A stretch of 64,000 nucleotides of DNA from Halochromatium roseum (GTDB lineage: Bacteria; Pseudomonadota; Gammaproteobacteria; Chromatiales; Chromatiaceae), in the NCBI RefSeq assembly GCF_016653315.1, contig NZ_NHSH01000070.1, forward strand, positions 130,472 to 194,471, written 5' to 3'. Both the position numbers and the translations under genes were made by a program. Below are positions 36,262-45,674 of this stretch, in pieces. Position 1 is the first letter of the stretch. Every line of letters starts with the position of its first letter. The notes under the pieces were generated by a model, which did no database searches, was not told where the DNA came from, and saw nothing but the letters and a program-made list of their open reading frames with translations.

Positions 36262-38691
36262 TCAGTTGCCGTAAAAATCGCTCATGAAAGGGCTGTTCTG
36301 AGGCCGCTCATTGCGCTCGCGGCGTGGCGGTTGCGGATCGGGCGTGTTCGCAGGCGAGCCTTGGGCCAGCTTCGGTTCGTCATTGTCATTGGCCGCGGGT
36401 TCTGACCTTGAGCGGCCGCCGCCGCCACCACCGCCGCCACAGGCCGCGCTGCCGCCGGTATGGCCACGGCTAAAGGGGATGTTGCTGCTTCCGCAAGCGC
36501 TGGCGATCTCGATCGTGTCGGGGAAAGCGTCGCTCAGCGGCTCGCTGCCAATCTCGGCCATGATGTCACCCCAGACCCGCAACGCACCGCTCGAGCCACT
36601 CAGGCCCATCGGTTTGTTGTCATCACGTCCGACCCAGACCACCAGCACGCGGTCGGCGCTGAAGCCGGCGAACCAGCTGTCGCGCATGTCATTCGTGGTT
36701 CCGGTCTTGCCGGCGACAGTCATTCCATCCGGTAGGCGTTGCTTGAGCCAGGTCGCGGTGCCTTGCTCGACCACCTGACGCATGGCCCATTGGGTGAGAT
36801 AGGCGGCATCGCTGCTGACCACCGGCTCGACCGCGAGCGGATAGCGGTTGAGTGGCTGGCCGGAGGCGTCGAGCACCTCGCGAATGGCGCGCAATGGGGC
36901 GCGAAAGCCACCGGCGGCGATGGTCTGATAGACCTGGGCGAGTTCGATCGGTGGCAGTGAGGCCGAGCCGAGCAGCATCGCCGGTACCTCGCTGACCGGG
37001 CGCACCGCACCGAGCTTCCGCAGTGTTTTGGCGACCTCGCCGACACCAACCTGGAGGCCGAGGTTGACGGTCGCGAGGTTGTAGGACTTGGCTAGTGCTT
37101 TGTACAGCGGCACCGTGCCATGCACTCGATGATCGTAGTTTTTCGGCGTCCACAGCTCGCCGCCGGCGCGCAGGCTGATCGGTTTGTCGGCGATCGGGCT
37201 GACCAGCGAGAAGCGTTCGGGCTGCGCCAATGCGGTCAGATAGATCACCGGCTTGATCGCCGAGCCGATCGAGCGGACGGCGTCGAGGGCGCGATTGAAA
37301 CCCGCATACTCGGTGTCGCGGCCGCCGACGATCGCCAGCACTTCTCCTTGAGCGACCGAGGTGACCACCGCTGCGGTCTCGAGCGTGCCGGGTGCATATC
37401 CGCGCTGCTTATCAAGCTGCGGCATGCGCTCGTCGATGGCGGCCTCGGTCTGGCTCTGGATCAATGGGTCCAGGGTGGTAAAGATGCGCAGCCCCTCGGA
37501 GCGCAGGTCCGCTTCACGATAGTCGCGCTGGAGCTGGCGGCGCACGAGTTGTACGAAGGCGGGGTACACGCCGGACGGCTTGGCACCGCCGTCCTTGATG
37601 CCGAGCGGGCTGTTCTTGGCCGCCTCAGCTTGGTCAGCGGTGATGATCTGGTGGAAGGCCATGACGTCGATGACCAGGTTGCGACGCGCGGTTGCCTGCT
37701 CCGGGTTGCGGCGTGGGTTGTATTCACCCGGGCCTTTCAGGATGCCGACCAGTAGCGCGATCTGCGGCACCGTCAGTTCATCGATGTCGCGGTCGAAATA
37801 GAACCGACTCGCGAGACCAAAGCCGTGGATTGCGCGACTGCCATCCTGACCGAGATAGACCTCATTGGCATAAGTAGTCAGGATCTCGTCCTTCGAGTAG
37901 CGCTGGTCTAGCAGCACGGCCATGTAGGCCTCTTTGGCCTTGCGCTCGAGGGTCTGCTCTTGGGTGAGATAGAAATTCTTCACCAGCTGCTGCGTCAGCG
38001 TACTGGCGCCCTGCACCGTGCGGCCCGCCATCAGGTTCTCGTAGGCGGCGCGGATGATGCCCCTTGGGTCGATCCCCTGGTGCTTGTAGAAGCTCCGGTC
38101 CTCGACCGCGAGCAAGGTCTTGATCAGCAGCGGTGGCAGCTGCTTGCGCTGCAGCAGAACCCGGTCTTCGTTGTGGGTCGGATAGATGCTGGCGATGAGG
38201 GCGGGGTCGAGCCGGACCAGGGCCAGGTCGCGGCCGTTAGCGCCAGAGCGCATGTCGGTGACCACCCCATCGGCGATGCGAATCTCGACCCGCTGTTCCG
38301 GCTCAGAGCCGTCCCAGAATCGGAACGGGCGGGTGCGAATCAGGACCCGATCGCCTTCGGCCTGGAAGCTACCGGCGCGCTCGAGGCCGGCGCTGCGTCG
38401 ATACTTGAGTCGTTCGAGCTCACCGATGAGGGCATCTTGGGTGATGGGGCGGCCAACATAGAGTTCGAGCGGTCGCGCGAAGACGCGCGCGGGAAGTGCC
38501 CAGCGTTGGCCCTCGAACTTCTCGCGGACTACCTTGTCGAGCTGGACCCCGTACAGCCCGAGGCCTAAGGCGCCGATGAGGGCTAACAGTAGGACAGAAC
38601 TGAAGAAAAAGGCCCAGAGTCCGAGCCCACGGCGACGCCGGCGTGGTGGCCTGCGTTTGGGCGAAGGAGCGGTGATTTTGGCTTTGGCCAC
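36262..38691 (-). CDS. mrcB: Penicillin-binding protein 1B, bifunctional transglycosylase/transpeptidase
   Basis: An 809-residue class A PBP that polymerises and cross-links peptidoglycan in the periplasm. There is an N-terminal basic segment and one transmembrane helix (about 24-46), a UB2H-like region (about 65-150), and the GT51 transglycosylase with EDRSFYKHQGIDPRG (about 196-210). The transpeptidase domain contains SAIK (SxxK), SYN and KTGTT motifs. The C-terminus is Gly/Pro-rich. GTG start at 38691. It heads a three-gene transcript with the LpoP-like lipoprotein and a helicase. Confidence 0.95.
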   Translation of the reverse strand: MAKAKITAPSPKRRPPRRRRRGLGLWAFFFSSVLLLALIGALGLGLYGVQLDKVVREKFEGQRWALPARVFARPLELYVGRPITQDALIGELERLKYRRSAGLERAGSFQAEGDRVLIRTRPFRFWDGSEPEQRVEIRIADGVVTDMRSGANGRDLALVRLDPALIASIYPTHNEDRVLLQRKQLPPLLIKTLLAVEDRSFYKHQGIDPRGIIRAAYENLMAGRTVQGASTLTQQLVKNFYLTQEQTLERKAKEAYMAVLLDQRYSKDEILTTYANEVYLGQDGSRAIHGFGLASRFYFDRDIDELTVPQIALLVGILKGPGEYNPRRNPEQATARRNLVIDVMAFHQIITADQAEAAKNSPLGIKDGGAKPSGVYPAFVQLVRRQLQRDYREADLRSEGLRIFTTLDPLIQSQTEAAIDERMPQLDKQRGYAPGTLETAAVVTSVAQGEVLAIVGGRDTEYAGFNRALDAVRSIGSAIKPVIYLTALAQPERFSLVSPIADKPISLRAGGELWTPKNYDHRVHGTVPLYKALAKSYNLATVNLGLQVGVGEVAKTLRKLGAVRPVSEVPAMLLGSASLPPIELAQVYQTIAAGGFRAPLRAIREVLDASGQPLNRYPLAVEPVVSSDAAYLTQWAMRQVVEQGTATWLKQRLPDGMTVAGKTGTTNDMRDSWFAGFSADRVLVVWVGRDDNKPMGLSGSSGALRVWGDIMAEIGSEPLSDAFPDTIEIASACGSSNIPFSRGHTGGSAACGGGGGGGGRSRSEPAANDNDEPKLAQGSPANTPDPQPPRRERNERPQNSPFMSDFYGN

Positions 38692-38865
38692 TCGGCGTGT
38701 TTCCTGAAGGGGGCGGTTCGGTGTGCCTGCTGCACCGTCACGGCCGGGCTGAGACCCGTCTCGGCGGTGCAGTGTGTTTCAGCAGGCGAAATCAGAAGTT
38801 AATCATCCCATTGCGGGCATCGGGTCACAAGCAGGGATCGTCTGATCTAGACGCGAGCCGCGGCC

Positions 38866-39681
38866 TCACTGCTTGATGCCAATGCCTCGTCGCAACAGGC
38901 TCAGGCTGTAGTAGCCGAGGGCCGCGATGAAGATGGCGATGATGAGGAAGGCTAAGCCGAGCGGGATATCGCTGACGCCGAGTAGGCCATAGCGAAAGGC
39001 GTTGATCATGTACAGGATCGGGTTCGCAAGAGAGAGGGTTTGCCAGGGCTGCGGCAGCAGCTCGATCGAGTAGAAGACACCGCCGAGATAGGTGAGTGGC
39101 GCCAGCACGAAGGTTGGTACGATCGAGATATCGTCGAAGCTGTTGGCATAGATGGCGTTGATGAAGCCACCGAGCGAGAACAGGATGGCGGTGAGCAGCA
39201 GGATCAAAAAGGTCACGCCGAGATTGTGGATGCTGAAGCGGGTAAAGAAGGCGGCCACGATCAAGACCACGCTGCCGACGGCGAGGCCGCGGGCAACGCC
39301 GCCGGCCACGTATCCAGCGAGGATGACCCAGTTTGGCGCCGGCGAGACCAGTAATTCCTCGATGTAGCGCGAGAATTTGCTGCTGTAGAACGAGGAGACG
39401 ACGTTGCTGTACGCATTGGTGATCACCGCCATCAGCACTAGCCCGGGGACGATGAAATCGATGTAGGCGAGACCTTCCATGGGGCCGATACGATCGCCGA
39501 TCAGGCGGCCGAAGATGACGAAATAGAGCGTGGTGGTGATCGCCGAGGGCAGGATGGTCTGGATCCAGATGCGCGAGAAGCGCGTCACCTCCTTGCTGAA
39601 CAGGGTGGTGAAGGTGATCTGATAGCGACGCCAGCGGTTGGCGTCGATCAGCGGTCCTTTGTTTGCGGCGTTGATGTTCAT
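38866..39681 (-). CDS. yadH: ABC-2 type transporter permease (YadH-like)
   Basis: A 271-residue inner-membrane permease with about six transmembrane helices and the ABC-2 family segment near GLVLMAVITNAYSNVVSSFY. It pairs with the ATPase encoded immediately upstream, overlapping by four bases. The substrate is unknown; this YadGH-like pair is placed near drug or polysaccharide exporters. Confidence 0.9.
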   Translation of the reverse strand: MNINAANKGPLIDANRWRRYQITFTTLFSKEVTRFSRIWIQTILPSAITTTLYFVIFGRLIGDRIGPMEGLAYIDFIVPGLVLMAVITNAYSNVVSSFYSSKFSRYIEELLVSPAPNWVILAGYVAGGVARGLAVGSVVLIVAAFFTRFSIHNLGVTFLILLLTAILFSLGGFINAIYANSFDDISIVPTFVLAPLTYLGGVFYSIELLPQPWQTLSLANPILYMINAFRYGLLGVSDIPLGLAFLIIAIFIAALGYYSLSLLRRGIGIKQ

Positions 39682-40604
39682 GGGGTTGCTCCTCGGCCCG
39701 CCTCGACCCGATCGAGAAACAGCTTTTCCAGCCGGTTCTGCTTATTGCGTAGGCTTAATACCTCGATGCCATTGCGCGAAAGCGCCTCGAACAGCCCGTT
39801 GATGGTGTGCTCGCGGCTGATCTGCACCTCGAGTGTGCTCTCGTCGATGTGCTCGAGCACGAAGCCACCGAGCGACGGCAGCTGGCAGACGCGTCCCTTG
39901 AGGTTCAGCACGAAGGTTTCGGTGTCGAGTTCACTGAGTAAGGTGGCGATATCGGTACGCGACTGGATGCGTCCATGGTCGATGATGGCGATGTTGCGGC
40001 AGAGGCTTTCGGCCTCTTCCAGATAATGCGTGGTGAGGATAATGGTGGTGCCTTCGGCGTTGATCTCGCGCATGAAGCCCCACATGGTGCGGCGAATCTC
40101 GATATCGACGCCCGCGGTGGGCTCATCGAGGATCACCAGGCGCGGGCGGTGCACCAGTGCTCGCGCAATCATCAAACGCCGTTTCATGCCGCCGGAGAGT
40201 CGGCGCATCTCGGTCTCACGCCGGTCCCAGAGATCGAGCTTGCGCAGCAGCATCTCGGCCCGGCCGCGGGCCTCTTTGCGCGGTACCCCGAAGTACCCGG
40301 CCTGGTTCAGCACGACTTCGATCGCGGGCAGGAACAGGTTAAAATTGAACTCTTGCGGGACCACGCCGATGTTCGCACGCACCGCCTCTGGCTCGCGATC
40401 CAGATCGTGGCCGAAGACCTCGACGCGACCGCCGCTCTTACGCACCAGCGAGGTGACGATGCCGATCAGCGTCGATTTGCCAGCACCGTTCGGGCCAAGC
40501 AGGGCGAAGAAATCGCCTGCCTCGACCTGGAGATCGACAGCGTTGAGGGCCTGGAGGCCGTTGGCATAGGTCTTACTGAGCTGGTGGACGCTGAGTGCGA
40601 GCAT
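39678..40604 (-). CDS. yadG: ABC transporter ATP-binding protein (YadG-like)
   Basis: A 308-residue ABC ATPase: Walker A GPNGAGKST (about 37-45), signature LSGGMKRRL, Walker B LVILDEPTAGVD and the H-loop LTTHYLEEAE. The length equals that of E. coli YadG. It couples ATP hydrolysis to export through the downstream permease. Confidence 0.92.
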   Translation of the reverse strand: MLALSVHQLSKTYANGLQALNAVDLQVEAGDFFALLGPNGAGKSTLIGIVTSLVRKSGGRVEVFGHDLDREPEAVRANIGVVPQEFNFNLFLPAIEVVLNQAGYFGVPRKEARGRAEMLLRKLDLWDRRETEMRRLSGGMKRRLMIARALVHRPRLVILDEPTAGVDIEIRRTMWGFMREINAEGTTIILTTHYLEEAESLCRNIAIIDHGRIQSRTDIATLLSELDTETFVLNLKGRVCQLPSLGGFVLEHIDESTLEVQISREHTINGLFEALSRNGIEVLSLRNKQNRLEKLFLDRVEAGRGATP

Positions 40605-40739
40605 ACGAGATGGGAACGGCGTGAAAAACCCACTACGCTAGCACGTTCAGCTCGGCTGTTGGCAACTGATGCCTCGCTCGCGTCGGGCAAGCTTCGGTTT
40701 GGCGGGCTGGCGGCGCGGGTTGTTTATCGTTAGGTCTTG

Positions 40740-41276
40740 CTAGGCGTTGGATCGGCTCGGTGGCAGAGCGTGGTCGCGCGATGCGGTGAAGAAGCCGCTG
40801 ATGAGGCCGCCGTAGAAGAAGAGGGCAGCGATCGGGATCGCATTCAGGCTCCACATCCAGGCGAGCGCAGCCGCCGAGACGCCAAGGCTGACCGCGTAGC
40901 CGAGCAGCGGCAGTCGCGCGACAGGCTGGCCCAGCCGCCAGGTCAGGAGACTCAGGGCGGCGAGCAGGATGATGCCCTTCACCAGGACCATGCTCCGCAC
41001 TAAGCCGGCGAGCTCGGCATCCTGCTGCAGGCGCTCTGGGGCCGGTCCTGCGAGTGCAAGCATCAGTAGGGTACCGAGGCCGAGCCCACCCAAGACGCTC
41101 ATGATCGCGATCGCACGGGCAGCGATCTGATCCATCTGGCTGACCTGAATGCGGCTAGGCTCGAGTTGCTCCGTTAGGGTTGTTCCGGGTGTCGTTTCAG
41201 CTACAGTCGTAGGACTAGAAGTCGTGGGGCTTGAAGTTGCAGGACTTGAAAAGGTGTCGGGGGCATGGCGTGCCAT
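40740..41276 (-). CDS. Hypothetical four-helix membrane protein
   Basis: A 178-residue protein with a Ser/Thr/Pro-rich N-terminus of about 45 residues and four hydrophobic helices (about 54-75, 92-112, 120-141, 146-165). I recognise no family. The tandem ATSSPTTSSPTT at the N-terminus suggests slippage or a flexible linker. It lies 135 bases upstream of the yadG-like gene in the same direction. Confidence 0.55.
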   Translation of the reverse strand: MARHAPDTFSSPATSSPTTSSPTTVAETTPGTTLTEQLEPSRIQVSQMDQIAARAIAIMSVLGGLGLGTLLMLALAGPAPERLQQDAELAGLVRSMVLVKGIILLAALSLLTWRLGQPVARLPLLGYAVSLGVSAAALAWMWSLNAIPIAALFFYGGLISGFFTASRDHALPPSRSNA

Positions 41277-41382
41277 CGAAGAATCCTCTTGGTGAAGCGC
41301 AGCAGGCGCTGGCGCAGGGTGTCTGGGACCGCGTCATAGGCCATCAACGACAATCGATTCGATAGAGAAGACAGACGACCAG

Positions 41383-41865
41383 ATGCTTTGTTACCACGAC
41401 TGCCGTCCTGAGATCGATGCATTACTGCGCCGGTTCAAGCCGCTGTGCACGGCGCGCGTCGAGTCTGCGGCACCGATCCCAGGCTCTTATTGGGGCGCGC
41501 CGGAGGCGGGGCTGATCGGCTCAGTGATCTATCTGCGCGACGATACCCCGGTGCATTCGGCGCTGCATGAGGCCGCGCATTTCGTCTGCATGGATGCGGA
41601 GCGCCGTGCCGCTTTGCATACCGACGCCGGTGGCGGCTTTGCCGAGGAAGATGCGGTCTGCTATCTGCAGATCTTAATGGCCAACCAGCTCGTGACGGTT
41701 GGTGCTGAGCGTCTCTTTGTTGATATGGACGCCTGGGGCTACAGTTTTAGGCTCGGCAGTACAGCGGCTTGGTTCGAGCGAGACGCGGCCGATGCGCGCG
41801 ACTGGCTGCTGCGGCATGGGCTCATTGATACGGCCGGCTGTCCGACCTGGAAGCTGCGTGCCTGA
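41383..41865 (+). CDS. Conserved hypothetical protein with HExxH motif
   Basis: A 160-residue soluble protein with ALHEAAHFVCMDAERR at about residues 60-75. HEAAH is the gluzincin-type HExxH zinc signature, and a possible third ligand lies in the GGFAEEDAVCYLQ segment. No signal peptide is seen, so it would act in the cytoplasm. Proteolytic activity is inference from the motif only. It is divergent from the preceding membrane protein gene. Confidence 0.6.
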   Translation: MLCYHDCRPEIDALLRRFKPLCTARVESAAPIPGSYWGAPEAGLIGSVIYLRDDTPVHSALHEAAHFVCMDAERRAALHTDAGGGFAEEDAVCYLQILMANQLVTVGAERLFVDMDAWGYSFRLGSTAAWFERDAADARDWLLRHGLIDTAGCPTWKLRA

Positions 41866-41932
41866 GGTTGCGACAATGGCTTATCGTCCAACAAACACTT
41901 CATCGTCAGGGTTGGCGGCGCGATGAGCCTAA

Positions 41933-41989
41933 ACCTGGATCTCGTGCGATTCATCTGCCGGGGTGGCGCGGCGCCATGAGCGTTAGGAC
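41933..41989 (+). repeat. 57-bp dispersed repeat, copy A
   Basis: This intergenic sequence (core GCGATTCATCTGCCGGGG, then a GCGCGGCGCCA block and TTAGGA) recurs in inverted orientation at 52742-52797 with about 48 of 56 positions identical. Both copies are upstream of genes on their own strand (the Hsp20-like gene here, the amidoligase there). Function unknown. Confidence 0.75.
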
Positions 41990-42073
41990 GAGCTCGGCTG
42001 CTTGCGTAAGCTGGCCCGCCTATAATTGAAGTTGTGCTGAATCCCCTTTGCTCACCTGTAGAGGACTGGTCCA

Positions 42074-42592
42074 ATGAAACCATGTTTAGCTAATGGGTCG
42101 ATGGCCCGCTTAACGGCTGCTGCGCTCGGCATCAGCCTATTGGTGGCGCTCACCAGTAGCTTCGCCGCACCGCCTCAAGGGCCGGTCGGCGCGCAGCCTA
42201 TGCCGGCGCCGGCGATGCCTTATCGCGCGCCATTACCTGATTCCGGCGCCGGGCATCGCTGGAGTACGGGGCAGGTGCGGATGACGCAGGAGCGCACCGA
42301 GGAGGCCTACATCCTGATCATCGATCTCAATGGGCTGGCGCCAGACAATGTGCAGGTACGGCCGTTCGGACAAAATGTGCTCGTGCGGACGCGGCGCGAT
42401 GCGCATACCCGCCGCTCAGAGACGTTCGATGATGGTCGCGGCTATCGCGAGAGCTATCGTGTCTCGACCGGCAGCAGCACGCGTCGGCTGCCGGTGCCGC
42501 CTGATGGCGATGTCTTGGGTCTGACGCGTGAAGACGGCGCTGAGCAGGTGCGCGTCCTGATCCCGCGTCGCCAGATGCCTGGCTGGCGCTAA
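42074..42592 (+). CDS. Exported Hsp20/alpha-crystallin-like protein
   Basis: A 172-residue protein with an N-terminal signal (hydrophobic LTAAALGISLLVALTSSFA, likely cleavage near residue 32), a Pro-rich linker, then an alpha-crystallin-like beta-sandwich: TEEAYILIIDLNGLAPDNVQV, NVLVRTRR, and a final VRVLIPRR. Small heat-shock proteins are normally cytoplasmic; the signal suggests a periplasmic chaperone. A GAGGA ribosome binding site precedes the ATG at 42074. It lies 16 bases before mtaB, but a functional link is not apparent. Confidence 0.7.
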   Translation: MKPCLANGSMARLTAAALGISLLVALTSSFAAPPQGPVGAQPMPAPAMPYRAPLPDSGAGHRWSTGQVRMTQERTEEAYILIIDLNGLAPDNVQVRPFGQNVLVRTRRDAHTRRSETFDDGRGYRESYRVSTGSSTRRLPVPPDGDVLGLTREDGAEQVRVLIPRRQMPGWR

Positions 42593-42608
42593 TCCTTGGT
42601 AAGACGGC

Positions 42609-43952
42609 GTGCGGGTCAAGCTGCGCACTCTAGGCTGTCGGCTCAATGAAGCCGAGCTGACCGGCTGGTCGCGGGAGCTGGAGGCCCGCGGCTGCCGGAT
42701 CAGCGGCGAGGGCGATGCGGCGGATCTGGTAGTGGTCAACACCTGTGCCGTCACTGCCGAGGCGGTGCGTAAATCACGCAAACTGTTGCGTCGGCTGCAG
42801 CGCGAAAACCCCCGTGCCCGCTTGGTCGTGAGTGGCTGTGCAGTGTCGCTCGAGGCCAATCAGCTAGGTGAGCTCGGGATCGACTTGGTGGTGCCTAACC
42901 AGGACAAGGATCGCTTGGTCGCCATCGCCGAGGAAGCCCTGCAGCTGCCGTTGATGCCCGAGGCGGCGACCGAGCCCGGCGCGGCGGCGCTGTTTGCGCG
43001 CGGTCGGCAGCGTGCGTTCGTCAAGATCCAGGATGGTTGTCGTTATCAGTGCAGCTTTTGCATCACGACCCGCGCGCGCGGCGAGGAGCGCAGCCGACCG
43101 ATCGCCGAGGTCTGTGCCGAGATCAACCAGTTGGTCGCCGATGGCATTCAAGAGGTGGTGCTGACCGGGGTGCATGCCGCGGGCTATGGCAGCGATTGCG
43201 ACTCCAGCCTCAGCGAGCTGCTGGCGGCCGTGCTGACCGAGACTGATGTGGCACGGGTCCGGCTAGGCTCGGTCGAGCCTTGGGATCTGCCGGAGCGGTT
43301 TTGGCGGCTGTTTGAACATCCGCGCCTGATGCCGCATCTGCACTTGCCGCTCCAGAGCGGCGCCGACAGTGTGCTCAAGCGGATGGCGCGGCGCTGCAAG
43401 ACGGCGGAATTTGCGCGGCTGGCCGAGCTGGCGCGCAGCACGCATCCGAACTTCAACCTCACCACCGACATCATCGTCGGCTTTCCCGGCGAGACCGAGT
43501 CAGAATGGATGCAAACCCTGGCCTTCGTCGAGCAGATGGACTTCGGTGGCTTGCATATCTTCAGCTACTCGCCACGCCAAGGCACCCGCGCTGCCGAGAT
43601 GGCGGATCAGGTGCCAACGTCGGTCAAGCGCGCCCGGAGTCGCGCGCTGCATGTGCTCGCCCAGCGCCTCAAACGTGCTTGGCTGCAGCGCCAGGTTGGA
43701 TCGGTTCAGGAGGTTCTGATCGAGGGCTTCGTCAGCGGCCAGCAAGACGACGCCTCGCTCGACGTCTCAGTGCAGGTAGGCTACACGCCGGGCTACCTCC
43801 TGGCGCATATCCCGACCTCTGGAGTGGATCTGAGCAACCGTCTCCTCCCCGTGCGGATCAAAGGCGTGATCGACCCCGATGAGGTCGATCAGCGGCCTGG
43901 GCTGCAGGCCGATCCCGTGCTTGATGCCGACCTGGTGACGCCTGTGCTATAG
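42609..43952 (+). CDS. mtaB: tRNA t6A37 methylthiotransferase MtaB
   Basis: A 447-residue radical-SAM enzyme that adds a methylthio group to t6A37 of tRNA. The N-terminal UPF0004 domain carries conserved cysteines (LGCRLNEAE, VVNTCAVTAEAV). The radical-SAM motif CRYQCSFC is at about 144-151, and a C-terminal TRAM-like region follows. GTG start at 42609. It acts on the product of the TsaB pathway encoded elsewhere in this window. Confidence 0.92.
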   Translation: MRVKLRTLGCRLNEAELTGWSRELEARGCRISGEGDAADLVVVNTCAVTAEAVRKSRKLLRRLQRENPRARLVVSGCAVSLEANQLGELGIDLVVPNQDKDRLVAIAEEALQLPLMPEAATEPGAAALFARGRQRAFVKIQDGCRYQCSFCITTRARGEERSRPIAEVCAEINQLVADGIQEVVLTGVHAAGYGSDCDSSLSELLAAVLTETDVARVRLGSVEPWDLPERFWRLFEHPRLMPHLHLPLQSGADSVLKRMARRCKTAEFARLAELARSTHPNFNLTTDIIVGFPGETESEWMQTLAFVEQMDFGGLHIFSYSPRQGTRAAEMADQVPTSVKRARSRALHVLAQRLKRAWLQRQVGSVQEVLIEGFVSGQQDDASLDVSVQVGYTPGYLLAHIPTSGVDLSNRLLPVRIKGVIDPDEVDQRPGLQADPVLDADLVTPVL

Positions 43953-43986
43953 CCCGACGCCGCGAGGCGGCACATGGGCCGATGAT

Positions 43987-44052
43987 GCTCTGGACGAGGC
44001 TCTCGACGAGGCTCTCGATGAGGCTCTCGATGAGGCTCTCGATGAGGCTCTA
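43987..44052. repeat. 12-bp tandem repeat (DEAL-type), locus 1
   Basis: Five and a half copies of a 12-base unit, GCTCTCGATGAG with GCTCTCGACGAG variants. Read in one frame, the unit gives Ala-Leu-Asp-Glu. No start codon precedes it in that frame, so it appears non-coding. It lies between mtaB and the convergent CDGSH gene. The same peptide repeat is coded with different third bases at 62347-62409. Confidence 0.85.
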
Positions 44053-44134
44053 AGGATTCAGATGAACATCGGGCACATTGACGGGCGATTTTCCCGCATC
44101 CGCCTTTGCCGGTCTCAAGCACAGCGTCTTAGAG

Positions 44135-44785
44135 CTAGTCTGACTTGAACCCCGCCTCGCGATGGCTGGCATCGCAGAAGGGTTTGTTCTTCGATGCGCC
44201 ACAGCGACAGAGCGCGGTCTTGGTGCCCTGCCAAGCGATGCGTCCACTGGCCGCTCGCAGCGTGAGATTGCCCTCGACCTTGAGAGGTCCGTCCGGGATG
44301 GCCTTGATCTTCAGCGGCCCACCGCTGGCCTCGAGGCCTGGCCCGCTCTTGCCGATGGCGCCGAAATCCTCGAATCCGGCCTCGATGTGGCTGTTGTCGC
44401 AGAAGGGCTTGTTCTTCGACGCCCCGCAGCGACAGAGTGCGGCACGGAAGCGAACCCCCGGCATATCCTCCGGTGCGCCCTCGATGTCGAGTTCGCCAGT
44501 CAGGTAGAGCGGGCCGTTGTAGACGACTTGGCCGCTGTTCTCAGCCGCGGGCTGCTCAGCCGAGCCGTCTTTGTCGATGTAGCTCAACGCCCCGCTCGGG
44601 CAGCGCTCGCAGACCTCGCGGACCTCGGCCTTGGAGACCTGGTCCGGAACGCACCAGGGCTCGCGGCCGCCCTCAAACAGGCTGTTGTCGGCCTGTCCAC
44701 ATTCACCGATGTGGATGCACAGGCGCTGGTCCCAGTGCACATCGATCTCGTTGCCTTCGAATGCGTGGATCTTGTTTTCGCTCAT
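44135..44785 (-). CDS. CDGSH iron-sulfur protein with divergent Fer4 N-terminus
   Basis: A 216-residue protein with three modules. The N-terminal Fer4_19-type domain has cysteines in LCIHIGECGQ and VCERCPSGAL. Two CDGSH-type 2Fe-2S sites follow, each reading CRCGASKNKPFCDxSH (about 152-167 and 193-208). Fused Fer4_19 and paired CDGSH proteins are known in Proteobacteria, with a proposed electron-transfer role. The ATG at 44785 (MSENKIHAFEG) is chosen because it opens the conserved region. Cytoplasmic. Confidence 0.85.
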   Translation of the reverse strand: MSENKIHAFEGNEIDVHWDQRLCIHIGECGQADNSLFEGGREPWCVPDQVSKAEVREVCERCPSGALSYIDKDGSAEQPAAENSGQVVYNGPLYLTGELDIEGAPEDMPGVRFRAALCRCGASKNKPFCDNSHIEAGFEDFGAIGKSGPGLEASGGPLKIKAIPDGPLKVEGNLTLRAASGRIAWQGTKTALCRCGASKNKPFCDASHREAGFKSD

Positions 44786-44858
44786 CGTGGTCTCCTGGCT
44801 AGTGCGGCCGGTTGGCGCAGTGGCTGACGGTCGGCAAAGAATGGGGTCGGCCTGTCCG

Positions 44859-45674
44859 TTAATCGATGTCGATCCACACCGGGCAGTGATCCGACGGCCG
44901 CTCGAGCGCGCGGATGTCATAGTCGATGCCGGCGTCGCGCAGTCGCTGGCGCACCGGTGCCGAGACCAGGATCAGATCGATCCGCAGTCCGCGCTTGGGC
45001 TCGCGCTCGAAGCCGCGCGAGCGGTAATCGAACCAGCTGAAGCTGTCGTCGCAGTTTGGATGAATGCAGCGATAGGCGTCGTGTAAGCCCCAGTCCATCA
45101 GGGTTTGCAGCCATTCGCGCTCCTCGGGCAGGAAGCTGCATTTGCCGCTGCGCAGCCAACGCTTGGCATTGTCGGCGCCGATGCCGATGTCCGCGTCCTG
45201 TGGCGCGACATTCATGTCGCCCATCAGCACGAGCGGTTGATCAGGGCTGAAATGTTCGCGCAGGTAGCTTGCCAGATCGGCGTAGTACTTCTGCTTGCCG
45301 GGAAACTTGGTCGGGTGCGCGCGGCTCTCCCCTTGCGGGAAATAGCCATTGATGACTGCCAGCTCGGCCCCGTCATCGAGCTCGTAGAAGCCAGTAATGG
45401 CGCGTCTCTGTGCCTCTGCGCCATCCTCTGGGAAGCCCTTGATCACCCGCAGCGGATCGCGCTTGCTAAGCAGTGCAACGCCGTAGTGGCCCTTTTGGCC
45501 ATGGTAGGCCGCGCGCCAGCCAAGGGTGCTGATGGCGGCGGCGGGAAAGGCCTCATCGGCGACCTTCGACTCCTGGATGCCGACCACATCCGGATCATGC
45601 CGCGCCTTCAGCGCCTCGAGTTGGTGCGGACGGCTGCGGATGCCGTTGACGTTAAACGAAATCAGTCGAGTCAT
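44859..45674 (-). CDS. xthA: Exodeoxyribonuclease III
   Basis: A 271-residue AP endonuclease and 3'-5' exonuclease of base-excision repair. The N-terminus MTRLISFNVNGIRSR, the catalytic GIQESKV glutamate, GDMNVAPQD and the C-terminal PSDHCPVW histidine motif are all present. The ATG at 45674 is the family start; the frame upstream is repetitive non-coding DNA. The length matches E. coli Xth. Confidence 0.95.
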   Translation of the reverse strand: MTRLISFNVNGIRSRPHQLEALKARHDPDVVGIQESKVADEAFPAAAISTLGWRAAYHGQKGHYGVALLSKRDPLRVIKGFPEDGAEAQRRAITGFYELDDGAELAVINGYFPQGESRAHPTKFPGKQKYYADLASYLREHFSPDQPLVLMGDMNVAPQDADIGIGADNAKRWLRSGKCSFLPEEREWLQTLMDWGLHDAYRCIHPNCDDSFSWFDYRSRGFEREPKRGLRIDLILVSAPVRQRLRDAGIDYDIRALERPSDHCPVWIDID

